Shown: piece after piece, positions 8,851 to 16,946 of the stretch | Layout of the letters: every line of letters starts with the position of its first letter | How positions within the stretch are numbered: position 1 is the first letter of the stretch | NCBI RefSeq assembly: GCF_030296575.1 | Contig: NZ_AP027729.1 | Coordinates: 2,666,001 to 2,730,000 of the forward strand | Direction of reading: 5' to 3' | Origin: Paraoerskovia sediminicola | Lineage (GTDB): Bacteria > Actinomycetota > Actinomycetes > Actinomycetales > Cellulomonadaceae | Length of the DNA stretch: 64,000 bases | Notes under the pieces: generated by a model | Seen by the model: the letters and a program-made list of their open reading frames with translations, nothing else | What the model was told of the DNA's origin: nothing | Database searches by the model: none | Made by a program: the position numbers and the translations under genes

Positions 8851-10148
8851 GTGCCAGACAGTCCCAGAGCGAGCGTGTCCCCACCCGGGCACCAGCCGGA
8901 GCCCGGCTACGGCTCCACCGACGTCGAGCGGTGGTCGCCGGAACCGCCCAAGAGCAAGGTCCGCACGCCCTTCGAGCGCGACCGCGCCCGCGTCGTCCAC
9001 TCGTCCGCCCTGCGCCGGCTCGGCGCCAAGACCCAGGTCCTCGGCCCCGGCAGCGACGACTTCGTCCGCACGCGCCTGACGCACAGCCTCGAGGTCGCGC
9101 AGATCGGTCGAGAGCTCGGCAAGGCCCTCGGCTGCGACCCCGACATCGTCGACACCGCCTGCCTGGCGCACGACCTCGGCCACCCGCCGTTCGGCCACAA
9201 CGGCGAGCGGGCGCTCGCGGACGTCTCCCGCGACGTCGGCGGGTTCGAGGGCAACGCGCAGACGCTGCGGCTCCTGACGAGGCTCGAGCCCAAGGTGTTC
9301 ACGACCGACGGCGGGCCCGCCGGCCTGAACCTGACCCGGGCCTCGCTCGACGCGAGCGTCAAGTACCCGTGGGGCCGCGGCGAGGGTCCGGTGCGCGAGG
9401 ACGGCCTGCCGACACCGAAGTTCGGCGTGTACGACGACGACCGGCCCGTCTTCGCGTGGCTGCGCGAGGGCGCGCCCGACCGGGTCAAGTGCATGGAGTC
9501 GCAGGTCATGGACCTCGCCGACGACATCTCGTACTCGGTGCACGACGTCGAGGACGCCGTGGTCGGCGGCAGGATCGAGCTCGACCGCATGGACGACGCC
9601 GGCGAGCGGGCGCTCGTCGTCGACGCCGTGCACGCCTGGTACGGGCGTCGGCACTCGGCCGACGAGCTCGACGCGGCCCTCCTGCGCCTCGTCGGCACCG
9701 GCCACCTGCTGACCGGCTTCGACGGCAGCCGGCGTGCGCTCGCCGCGCTCAAGGACGCCACGAGCCAGCTCATCGGGCGGTTCAGCGACAGCGCGCACCT
9801 CGCGACGCGGGCCGCCTACGGGGACGGCCGGCTGACCCGGTACTCCGCCCAGCTCATGGTCCCGGAGACCACGCTGGCCGAGATCCTGGCGCTCAAGGGG
9901 ATCGCGGTCGCCTACGTGATGGCCCCCGCGAGAAGGAACCGATCTACCAGCGGCAGCGCACGATCATCCGGGACCTCGTCGAGGTGGTCCTCGACCGCGG
10001 TCCGCTCGCCCTCGAGCCCACGTTCGTCGAGGACTGGGAGCAGGCGTCGGACGACGGCGCGCGCCTTCGCGTCGTCGTCGACCAGGTCGCGTCGCTCACC
10101 GACCTCAGCGCGGTCGCGCTGCACACCCGGCTCGTCCGGCCCCGCTGA
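8851..10148 (+). CDS. dgt: Deoxyguanosinetriphosphate triphosphohydrolase-like protein (frameshift at 9923-9927)
   Basis: An HD-domain dNTP triphosphohydrolase that releases triphosphate from dGTP or related dNTPs. The core reads [18 protein letters not shown] then [16 protein letters not shown], giving the metal-binding His and HD residues; [16 protein letters not shown] follows. The frame continues to YVMAP, then is lost. One extra C in the 9923-9927 run gives [20 protein letters not shown] and runs to the stop at 10146-10148, about 432 aa in total. This is a probable sequencing deletion. dgt directly precedes dnaG, as it does in other actinobacteria. Confidence 0.92.
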
Positions 10149-10168
10149 GCCCGCGGCCCCGCGGCACC

Positions 10169-10174
10169 TAGAAT
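10169..10174 (+). promoter_or_regulatory. -10 element of leaderless dnaG promoter
   Basis: TAGAAT lies exactly 7 nt before the GTG start of dnaG. No ribosome binding site precedes that GTG. The element lies in the 33-nt gap after dgt. Confidence 0.7.
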
Positions 10175-10181
10175 CACCACC

Positions 10182-12177
10182 GTGGCACTCATCAAGCGGG
10201 ACGACGTCGACGCGGTGCGTGAGCGCGCTCGCATCGAGGAGATCGTCTCGGCGCACGTCACGCTCAAGCCCGCGGGGGTGGGGTCGCTCAAGGGCCTGTG
10301 CCCCTTCCACGACGAGCGCTCGCCGTCGTTCCACGTGCGGCCCCAGGTGGGGCGCTGGCACTGCTTCGGCTGCGGCGAGGGCGGCGACGTCATCTCGTTC
10401 GTCCAGCAGATCGACGGGTTGGGGTTCACGGAGGCCGTCGAGTACCTCGCCGGCACGGTCGGGATCCAGCTCCGCTACGAGGACTCCGGGCCGGGCGGGG
10501 GCGGCCCGCGCCGCAGCGAGGAGCCCGGGCGCCGGCAGCGCCTCCTGGAGGCGCACCGCGTCGCCCAGGAGTACTTCGCCGAGCAGCTCGTGTCCGCCGG
10601 GGCGGGGGCGGCCCGCAAGTTCCTCGCCGAGCGCAGCTTCGGCCGCGCCGACGCCGAGACCTTCGGGATCGGCTACGCACCGACCGGCTGGGACAACCTC
10701 CAGCGGCACCTCCAGGGCCGGGGCTTCACCGGCGCCGAGCTCGTCGCGTCGGGCCTGATGAGCGAGGGCCAGCGTGGCACCTACGACCGGTTCCGTGGTC
10801 GGCTGGTCTGGCCGATCCGTGACGTGACGGGCGCGGTCATCGGCTTCGGGGCCCGCAAGCTCTACGACGAGGACCAGGGTCCCAAGTACCTCAACACCCC
10901 CGAGACGTCGCTCTACAAGAAGTCGCACGTCCTGTACGGGATCGATCTCGCCAAGCGGGAGATCGCCAAGCAGCGCCGCGTCGTCGTCGTCGAGGGGTAC
11001 ACCGACGTCATGGCCGCGCACCTGTCCGGCGTCCCGACGGCCATCGCGACGTGCGGCACCGCCTTCGGTGCGGACCACGCGAAGATCGTGCGGCGGCTGA
11101 TCGGCGACACGAGCGCCGGGGAGGGCTGCAGCTCGCCTCCGGGCAGTCGCTGGGCGGCGAGGTCGTGTTCACGTTCGACGGCGACGCCGCCGGGCAGAAG
11201 GCCGCGGTCCGGGCGTTCGGCGAGGACCAGCGGTTCTACGCGCAGACCTTCGTCGCGGTCGAGCCGAGCGGCATGGACCCCTGTGAGCTGCGCATGGCGC
11301 GCGGACCCGAGGGCGTGCGCGCCCTCGTGGACGGTCGGCAGCCGCTCTTCGAGTTCGTCATCCGCACGAGGCTCGACCAGTTCGATCTCGACACCGCCGA
11401 GGGGCGGGTCGCCGCGCTGCGCTCCGCCGCACCCGTCGTCGCCGGGATCCGCGACCGGGCCCTGCAGCCCGAGTACTCGCGGATGCTCGCGGGCTGGATC
11501 GGCATGGACGAGGCCGCCGTGCGGCAGGCGGTGCGCACCGCGCCCCGAGAGTCCGCCCCGCGCGAGTCCGCGCCCGAGCGCACGACCCGAGGGTCGGACG
11601 ACGGCCCGGGGCCAGGCGGGGCCGGGACGGTGGCGACAGGGTGACCGGCGGGGACGCCCACGAGGGCGGAGCACCCCAGGTGGTCGCGCTGCCCGCGCCC
11701 GACCCGAGGGACCCCGTGGCGAGGCTCGAGCGGCAGGCGCTCGTCGCCGTCCTGCAGCACCCGGACGTCGTCGACTCCGCGACGTTCGACGCGCTCGAGG
11801 ACGACGCGTTCGTGGTGCCCGCGTGGCGCGCGGTCCACGACGCCGTCCGTGCTGCCGGCGGGATCCGCGAGTCGCAGGGCATGCAGCCCGGCCGATGGGT
11901 CGAGGCGGTCTGCGAGGCGGCGAGCGAGGCCGTCCTGCCCGTCGTCAACGAGCTCTCGGTCGCGCCGATGCCCGAGGACCGGCCCGGAGCTGTCGAAGGG
12001 TACGTGCGTGACGTGATCCGCAAGCTCGTCGACCTCGGCCTCACCCGCCGGGTCGCCGACGCCCGCAGCCGGCTCCAGCGGACGGACCCCGCAGCCGACG
12101 CCGACGCGTACGGGGCCGCCTTCGCGGAGCTGCTCGCCATCGAGAAGGAACGCCGGGAGCTGCGCGAGAGCGCCTGA
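10182..12177 (+). CDS. dnaG: DNA primase (two one-base frameshifts)
   Basis: Synthesises RNA primers at the replication fork. The zinc-binding domain is [16 protein letters not shown] with CFGCGEGGD; the RNAP-like core is present; the TOPRIM domain has [12 protein letters not shown] and [13 protein letters not shown]; the C-terminal helicase-binding domain is encoded at 11641-12177. The frame breaks twice: at the G run 11118-11121 (one extra G gives [16 protein letters not shown]) and in the G-rich linker near 11608-11621. With both repaired the protein is about 665 aa, normal for actinobacterial DnaG. Since dnaG is essential and each break is one missing base in a homopolymer, these are very likely sequence errors. 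The start is a leaderless GTG. Confidence 0.93.
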
Positions 12178-12289
12178 GGCGTCAGACGCACGACGACGGG
12201 ACGCGATCCCGCCGCGCCGGGCGTGGCGACGCGGCGACACGTGACGAGAGATCGCGCCGAGCGCGCGCGCCCGGTGCGAGAATGCCGAC

Positions 12290-12709
12290 GTGACCTACTC
12301 CCGCATGGCCCCGCGCCGTCGTCCGACTTCCGTGACGATCGCTGTCGTCCTGACCTGGTTCGTCGCGCTCGCCGACATCGTCTCCGGTCTGGTGCTGATC
12401 TTCTCCGACCGCAGCTCCGAGCTCGTCAAGGTCGTCGCCGAGACCTCGGTCTCGCTGACCTTCACGGGGTACGTGCTGCTCGGTACCGGCGCCCTGGTCG
12501 CGATCCTCGCGATGTCCCTGGGCCGCGGGTCGCGGTTCGCGCGCGGTCTCCTGACCCTGGTCATGACGATCCGCATCATCGCGGCCCTGTGGGCGATCCT
12601 GGTGATCGGGGCCGACCAGGTGACGGAGAGCGTCCTCGTCGTCGTCGGGTCCGGCTTCGTCCTGTACCTGGTCCGCAACCGCGAGGCCGCACGGTTCTTC
12701 GCGCGCTGA
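12290..12709 (+). CDS. Small four-helix membrane protein, function unknown
   Basis: A 139-aa protein I do not recognise. After a basic N-tail (RMAPRRRPTS) there are four hydrophobic segments of about 20 residues (TIAVVLTWFVALADIVSGLVL; SLTFTGYVLLGTGALVAILAM; FARGLLTLVMTIRIIAALWAIL; VLVVVGSGFVLYLV), ending in a basic, probably cytoplasmic tail. The GTG at 12290 lies 6 nt after a GAGAAT -10-like element, supporting that start; an ATG at 12305 is the alternative. It stands alone between dnaG and tRNA-Asn and ends in a strong terminator. Confidence 0.75.
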   Translation: MTYSRMAPRRRPTSVTIAVVLTWFVALADIVSGLVLIFSDRSSELVKVVAETSVSLTFTGYVLLGTGALVAILAMSLGRGSRFARGLLTLVMTIRIIAALWAILVIGADQVTESVLVVVGSGFVLYLVRNREAARFFAR

Positions 12710-12732
12710 GACAGCCGCGAGCCAGACGCACG

Positions 12733-12763
12733 AAGGCCCGGAATCCTCAGGATTCCGGGCCTT
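12733..12763. terminator. Bidirectional hairpin terminator
   Basis: A perfect 14-bp stem with a TCA loop (AAGGCCCGGAATCC and its complement), flanked by A and T residues. It serves the plus-strand membrane-protein gene and the minus-strand tRNA-Asn, which ends six bases away. Confidence 0.85.
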
Positions 12764-12768
12764 GTCGG

Positions 12769-12841
<73 letters not shown>

Positions 12842-12899
12842 ATGTGGCTTCTCCCCGCCTGTCCAGCACGGGTCGAACCGAGAGGAAACTCTACCAGGC

Positions 12900-13409
12900 T
12901 CACAGGGGTAGTCCGGACGCCGAACGGACCCTCGCCTCGGCCTCGTCGATGCGCGCCGCGACCTTCGGATCGCCCAGGTCCACGCCGCCGTCGACGGACA
13001 CCTGCGAGAACAGGTCGCCGTCCGCGCTGCGGCGCACCGCGACCGTCGCCGTGCGGTCGCCGGGGAACGCGAGCGTCTCCGCGATCACGACCGAGGACTG
13101 GATGCGCTCCCGCAGCATCTGGGGGAACGACGTCCGGTCGGCGTCGGCGAGCGTGAGGGCGAGGTCGGGCTCGTCGTCGATCCACTCGACCGTCACCGTC
13201 GAGGTGAACGGGTCGAACCCTGCACGGTCGACGTCGGTCCACGGGCGGGAGCGGGGCGTCTCCCCGGTGACGTGGAGCGCGTTCCGGGAGGCGACCGCCC
13301 ACCCGCCATGCGTCAGCTCGCCGCCGGCGAGCACCTTGTCGCCGGGGGCGAGGTCGAGCGTGCGTCGGACGGCGTCGGGCACGGGCGTGGAGCGACGGAA
13401 CAGGGCCAT
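12900..13409 (-). CDS. Conserved hypothetical protein
   Basis: A 169-aa soluble protein starting MALFRRSTPVPDAVRRTLDLAPGDKVLAGGEL. It has a beta-rich middle resembling PH-like or short-chain YokE-type folds (AVASRNALHVTG, TSTVTVEWIDDEPDLALTL) and an acidic helix at the end. I do not recognise a characterised family. A TAGCGT -10 box lies exactly 7 nt before the ATG at 13409, so it is probably leaderless. It is divergent from the YqaJ-type gene, the two being separated by short GC-rich tandem repeats. Confidence 0.75.
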   Translation of the reverse strand: MALFRRSTPVPDAVRRTLDLAPGDKVLAGGELTHGGWAVASRNALHVTGETPRSRPWTDVDRAGFDPFTSTVTVEWIDDEPDLALTLADADRTSFPQMLRERIQSSVVIAETLAFPGDRTATVAVRRSADGDLFSQVSVDGGVDLGDPKVAARIDEAEARVRSASGLPL

Positions 13410-13488
13410 GGGTCCAACGCTAACGGCCCCGGCCGTGGGGTGGGCGAGAACCGGGCGTGGCCGGGTCGCCGCGGGCCGGACAACGGCC

Positions 13489-13532
13489 GGACGCCGGGCG
13501 GACGCCGGGCGGACGCCGGGCCGACGTCGGGT
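13489..13532. repeat. 11-bp intergenic tandem repeat
   Basis: Three perfect consecutive copies of GGACGCCGGGC followed by one diverged copy, in the divergent intergenic region 13410-13585. The unit is close to one helical turn of DNA. Confidence 0.85.
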
Positions 13533-13572
13533 GGACGCGGCGGGTCACGGCCGCGCCGTCCGACGTCACCGG

Positions 13573-13578
13573 TACGCT
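13573..13578 (+). promoter_or_regulatory. -10 element of leaderless YqaJ-type gene
   Basis: TACGCT lies exactly 7 nt before the GTG at 13586. The open frame extends upstream of this GTG, so the box decides the start. Confidence 0.65.
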
Positions 13579-13585
13579 CCTGGGC

Positions 13586-14272
13586 GTGCCCCTGCTGACC
13601 GACGCGACGCCGTCCGAGGTGACGCTCTCGGTCTCGGTTCCCGCGCCGGATGCGGTGCGCTACTGGACAGCCGCCGACGGCCGGCCCGTCGGGTCGGAGG
13701 ACCGGGACTCGTGGCTCGCCGCGCGACGGTCGGGGGTCACTGCCACCGACTGCAGCAAGATCGTGCGACGCAACGGGGTGCCGAGCCTGCAGCGGCAGGG
13801 ACTGCTCGAGAAGAAGGCGTTCGGGACGGCCGACCCCGAGTTCTGGGGCTACGCACACGGTCGCGAGCGGGAGCCGATCATCGCCGCCTGGGTGCGCGAC
13901 GAGTTCGGCATCGAGCACAACGACCGGCTCTGCGCGGGGGAGGACCCCCGGCACCTGGCGACGCCCGACGGCATCGGGTCCGGGGTGGTCGCCGAGATCA
14001 AGACCTCCGTGCTCGCGCTGCGCCAGGCGCGCAGCCGGTACGCGGACCAGGTGCAGTGGCAGATGCACGTCACGGGTGCGGAGCGCTGCCTGTTCGTCGT
14101 CGAGAACCGGTACACCCTCGAACGCGAGACCGCCTGGATCGGTCGCGACGAAGCGAGGCTCGCGGTGCTCGTCGAGCACGCCGGCCGGTTCCTCGCCGAC
14201 CTCGACGGGCTCCGAGCGCGGATCGCGGAGCGCGAGCGCCGCATGGCGGATCGGCTCGCGTACTCCCGGTAA
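13586..14272 (+). CDS. YqaJ/lambda-exonuclease-type nuclease
   Basis: A 228-aa protein of the YqaJ viral recombinase fold (PD-(D/E)XK superfamily, 5'-3' exonuclease relatives). Visible family features are DSWLAARRSGVTATDCSKIV at the N-terminus, WGYAHGREREPIIAAWV, ATPDGI supplying the catalytic Asp, the EIK motif (VAEIKTS), and YADQVQWQMHVTG with the conserved Gln helix. A basic coiled tail (RARIAERERRMADRL) ends the protein. Phage versions work with a single-strand annealing protein, but none is nearby. It stands alone 13 nt before a tRNA gene, with host-like base composition. It may be a domesticated phage recombination gene. Confidence 0.82.
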   Translation: MPLLTDATPSEVTLSVSVPAPDAVRYWTAADGRPVGSEDRDSWLAARRSGVTATDCSKIVRRNGVPSLQRQGLLEKKAFGTADPEFWGYAHGREREPIIAAWVRDEFGIEHNDRLCAGEDPRHLATPDGIGSGVVAEIKTSVLALRQARSRYADQVQWQMHVTGAERCLFVVENRYTLERETAWIGRDEARLAVLVEHAGRFLADLDGLRARIAERERRMADRLAYSR

Positions 14273-14285
14273 CCTGTCCAGCCAA

Positions 14286-14359
14286 GGGCCAGTAGCTCAG
14301 CCGGTCAGAGCAGCGGACTCATAATCCGTCGGTCGTGGGTTCAAGCCCCACCTGGCCTA
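14286..14359 (+). tRNA. tRNA with CAT anticodon (elongator Met or lysidine-modified Ile2)
   Basis: A 74-nt cloverleaf: acceptor GGGCCAG/CTGGCCT with discriminator A, D-arm GCTCAGCCGGTCAGAGC, anticodon loop CTCATAA, T-arm GTGGG/CCCAC. It is not an initiator, since the anticodon stem lacks the three G-C pairs. Met and Ile2 cannot be separated with certainty by eye. Confidence 0.93.
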
Positions 14360-14442
14360 CTCGTGTGCTCGACTTCTCCCGTACATCTGTCGTTCACCCC
14401 GAGTTTGTTGTGACCTGCGCCACCCGGGCGGAGCATCGGGCC

Positions 14443-14790
14443 ATGGACAAGCGACACGAAGCGGCAGAGATCGACGACGTGGTCACCCGGGTCGCGGTGC
14501 GGTTCCCGGACGTCCCTGAGGCCGACATCCGCGAGCAGGTCGAGGCCGAGGCGGCCCGACACTCCGACGCGCACGTGCGTGACTTCGTCCCCGTGCTCGT
14601 TGAGAACGCGGTGATGTCGACGATGCGCGCCGGGGTCCGGCAGCACCGCTCGCCCGCCCGGCCTGAGCGCACTCGGACGGCTCGCGCTCGCCGGCGCAGG
14701 TCGTCATATGCGTGTGTCTCGTGTGCGGGGAACCTCAGGTCCTGTCATGATCCTCGCTGGCTGCGACCGTCGCGGGCCACGAGGGAGTGA
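14443..14790 (+). CDS. Small three-helix-bundle protein (probable frameshifted tail)
   Basis: The first 65 residues (EIDDVVTRVAVRFPDVPEADIREQVEAEAARHSDAHVRDFVPVLVENAV) match the short actinobacterial three-helix-bundle dimerisation proteins, of unknown function. After residue 65 the literal frame becomes Arg-rich with poor codon usage up to 14790. One extra G in the run 14632-14635 would instead give a stop at 14664-14666 and a 75-aa protein, the usual size. I favour that shorter product. No convincing ribosome binding site is seen before the ATG. Confidence 0.6.
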   Translation: MDKRHEAAEIDDVVTRVAVRFPDVPEADIREQVEAEAARHSDAHVRDFVPVLVENAVMSTMRAGVRQHRSPARPERTRTARARRRRSSYACVSCAGNLRSCHDPRWLRPSRATRE

Positions 14791-14795
14791 TACAC

Positions 14796-15617
14796 GTGTC
14801 GCACGATCCGGGCAGCTCGACCAAGAGTGCCGCCGACTCCGCCGGTGACAACAAGGGGCTGCAGATGCTCGCCCGCGGCGGGTACGCCGTCAGCGGCCTG
14901 CTGCACATCATCATCGGCTACCTGGCGGTGCGGGTCGCGACCGGGTCGGGTGAGAACGCCGACAGCTCGGGCGCCTTCCAGGAGATCGCGAAGACGCCGG
15001 GTGGCGCCGTGGTCCTGTGGTTCGCGGTGGTCGCCTTCGCCGCGCTGGCGATCTGGCAGATCACCGAGGCGGTCGCCCCCGGTCCGGGTGACGAGAAGGA
15101 GCGGCAGGCCCACCGTCTCAAGTCCGCGGGCAAGGCGGTGCTCTACCTGGTGCTCGCGTACGTCGCCTTCACCTTCGCCTCCGGCGGCGGCAGCGGCGGT
15201 GGGGGAGGCACGCAGGAGTCGCTGACGGCCCAGGTGATGGGCAACCCGGCGGGGCGCATCCTCATCGGCGCGATCGGCGTCGGGATCGTGGCTGCGGCGG
15301 TCTTCCACGTCGTCAAGGGATGGCGCAAGAAGTTCCTCGAGGACCTGCAGGGCAACGCCGGCGGGAACGTGGGCAAGGCCGTGGTCGTCCTCGGCCGCGT
15401 GGGCTACATCGCGAAGGGCTTCGCCCTCGGCGTGCTCGGCGTGCTCTTCGTCGCGGCTGCCGCGACGGCCGACCCCGACAAGGCAGGCGGTCTCGACGAC
15501 GCGCTGAAGGCGATCCGCGACCAGCCGTTCGGGCCCGTGCTGCTGATCGCCACGGGGATCGGGTTCGCGGCCTACGGCGTCTACTCGTTCGCCCGGGCGC
15601 GGTACGCCAAGCTCTGA
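14796..15617 (+). CDS. DUF1206-family membrane protein
   Basis: A 273-aa integral membrane protein made of three successive two-helix units (LARGGYAVSGLLHIIIGYLAV; SAGKAVLYLVLAYVAFTFAS; LGRVGYIAKGFALGVLGVLFV with their partners), the hallmark of DUF1206. A Gly-rich loop (GGGSGGGGG) follows the third helix. The function is unknown in the family. The start is the GTG at 14796, nine bases after a GAGGGAG site; an in-frame GTG at 14787 has none. Confidence 0.88.
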   Translation: MSHDPGSSTKSAADSAGDNKGLQMLARGGYAVSGLLHIIIGYLAVRVATGSGENADSSGAFQEIAKTPGGAVVLWFAVVAFAALAIWQITEAVAPGPGDEKERQAHRLKSAGKAVLYLVLAYVAFTFASGGGSGGGGGTQESLTAQVMGNPAGRILIGAIGVGIVAAAVFHVVKGWRKKFLEDLQGNAGGNVGKAVVVLGRVGYIAKGFALGVLGVLFVAAAATADPDKAGGLDDALKAIRDQPFGPVLLIATGIGFAAYGVYSFARARYAKL

Positions 15618-15726
15618 CCTGCCCTGCCCGTCCCGCCCCCGCGGGAACCGACCGGACCGACCTGGCTGACCCGGCACCCGGCCGCACGGCCGGGGCCGCG
15701 CCGTCCTGCATGGAACAATGGCGGGC

Positions 15727-16215
15727 ATGGCGATGCGAGAGATCCGGACGATCCCCGACCCCGTGCTGCGTACCCCGTGCGACGAGATCACGAAGGTGGA
15801 CGACCGCGTCCGGTCCCTCGTGGCCGACCTCGTCGAGACCGTCGACCACGAAGGCCGCGCGGGGCTCGCAGCCAACCAGATCGGCGTGAGCCTGCGGGCC
15901 TTCTCGTGGAACATCGACGATGAGATCGGGTACGTGCTCAACCCGCGCATCGTCGAGCTCTCGGAGGACGAGTACCAGGACGGCGACGAGGGCTGCCTGT
16001 CCGTTCCGAACCTCTGGTACCCCACGACGCGGGCCTGGTACGCGAAGGTCGTCGGCACGGACCTGGACGGCGGCACCGTCGAGGTCGAGGGCACGGAGCT
16101 CATGGCGCGCTGCCTGCAGCACGAGTGCGACCACCTGGACGGGATGCTCTATCTCGACCGGTTGGACCGGTCCGTCCGCAAGAAGGCGATGAAGGAGCTC
16201 CGCGCGCAGCTCTGA
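15727..16215 (+). CDS. def: Peptide deformylase
   Basis: Removes the formyl group from nascent N-terminal Met. The 162-aa protein has the three family motifs: GLAANQIG (motif 1), EGCLS with metal ligand Cys90 (motif 2), and QHECDHLDG with His132, Glu133 and His136 (motif 3). The start at 15727 lies 7 nt after an AACAAT -10-like element; in-frame ATGs at 15718 and 15733 are alternatives. It is monocistronic, between DUF1206 and DUF3145 genes. Confidence 0.96.
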   Translation: MAMREIRTIPDPVLRTPCDEITKVDDRVRSLVADLVETVDHEGRAGLAANQIGVSLRAFSWNIDDEIGYVLNPRIVELSEDEYQDGDEGCLSVPNLWYPTTRAWYAKVVGTDLDGGTVEVEGTELMARCLQHECDHLDGMLYLDRLDRSVRKKAMKELRAQL

Positions 16216-16353
16216 GCGGCTGCGCGCGCCCGACCTGCGAGCACGCGGCACCGTGTGTGAGAATTGCTCGCAGGACGCCGCGCGTCAGCACTATGGCGAC
16301 ACCCGTGGGATGAGGACGTTGGGGAAGACGAACCTCGACCCAGGGAGGACGAC

Positions 16354-16851
16354 ATGGGTGCCATCACCCGCGGTGTGCTTTTCGTGCACTCAGCGCCCCG
16401 TGCGTTGTGCCCCCACATGGAGTGGGCGGCAGGCAACGTGCTGGGCAGTCGCGTGACGCTCGACTGGACCCCCCAGCCGGCTGCGCGCGACCTCTACCGC
16501 GCCGAGTACTCCTGGCAGGGCGCCCAGGGGACCGGAGCGCGTCTGGCGTCCGCCCTGCGCGGCTGGACGCACCTGCGCTTCGAGGTGACCGAGGAAGCCA
16601 GCCACGGCTCCGACGGATCTCGCTGGTCGCACACGCCCGACCTCGGGATCTTCCACGCCGCGACCGACGTGCACGGCAACGTCGTGGTGCCCGAGGACCG
16701 CGTCCGCGACGCGCTCGACCATGCCGCCGAGCCGGGCGTCATGGAGTCGATGCTCCACGTCGCGCTGGGCAAGGCGTGGGACGACGAGCTCGAGCCCTTC
16801 CGGTACGCCGGCGCCGGCGCACCGGTGCGGTGGCTGCACCGCGTCGGCTGA
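16354..16851 (+). CDS. DUF3145 family protein
   Basis: A 165-aa actinobacteria-specific protein of the DUF3145 family, starting MGAITRGVLFVHSAPRALCPHMEWAAG, with WTPQPAARDLYRAEYSWQG and a C-terminal DDELEPFRYAGAG. The AGGGAGGAC site ahead of the ATG at 16354 fixes the start. The function is unknown. It is convergent with fabF across a 46-nt perfect palindromic terminator. Confidence 0.88.
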   Translation: MGAITRGVLFVHSAPRALCPHMEWAAGNVLGSRVTLDWTPQPAARDLYRAEYSWQGAQGTGARLASALRGWTHLRFEVTEEASHGSDGSRWSHTPDLGIFHAATDVHGNVVVPEDRVRDALDHAAEPGVMESMLHVALGKAWDDELEPFRYAGAGAPVRWLHRVG

Positions 16852-16860
16852 GCACGACGT

Positions 16861-16906
16861 ACGACAGCGGGGCCCGTCACCGATCGGTGACGGGCCCCGC
16901 TGTCGT
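16861..16906. terminator. Perfect 46-nt palindromic bidirectional terminator
   Basis: Every base of 16861-16906 pairs with its mirror, giving a stem of about 21 bp around a GATC apex. It lies between the DUF3145 stop and the convergent fabF stop and ends both units. Confidence 0.9.
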
Positions 16907-16946
16907 GCTGTTCGACGACCTCCTGGGCAGGAGGTCGACGAGATGC

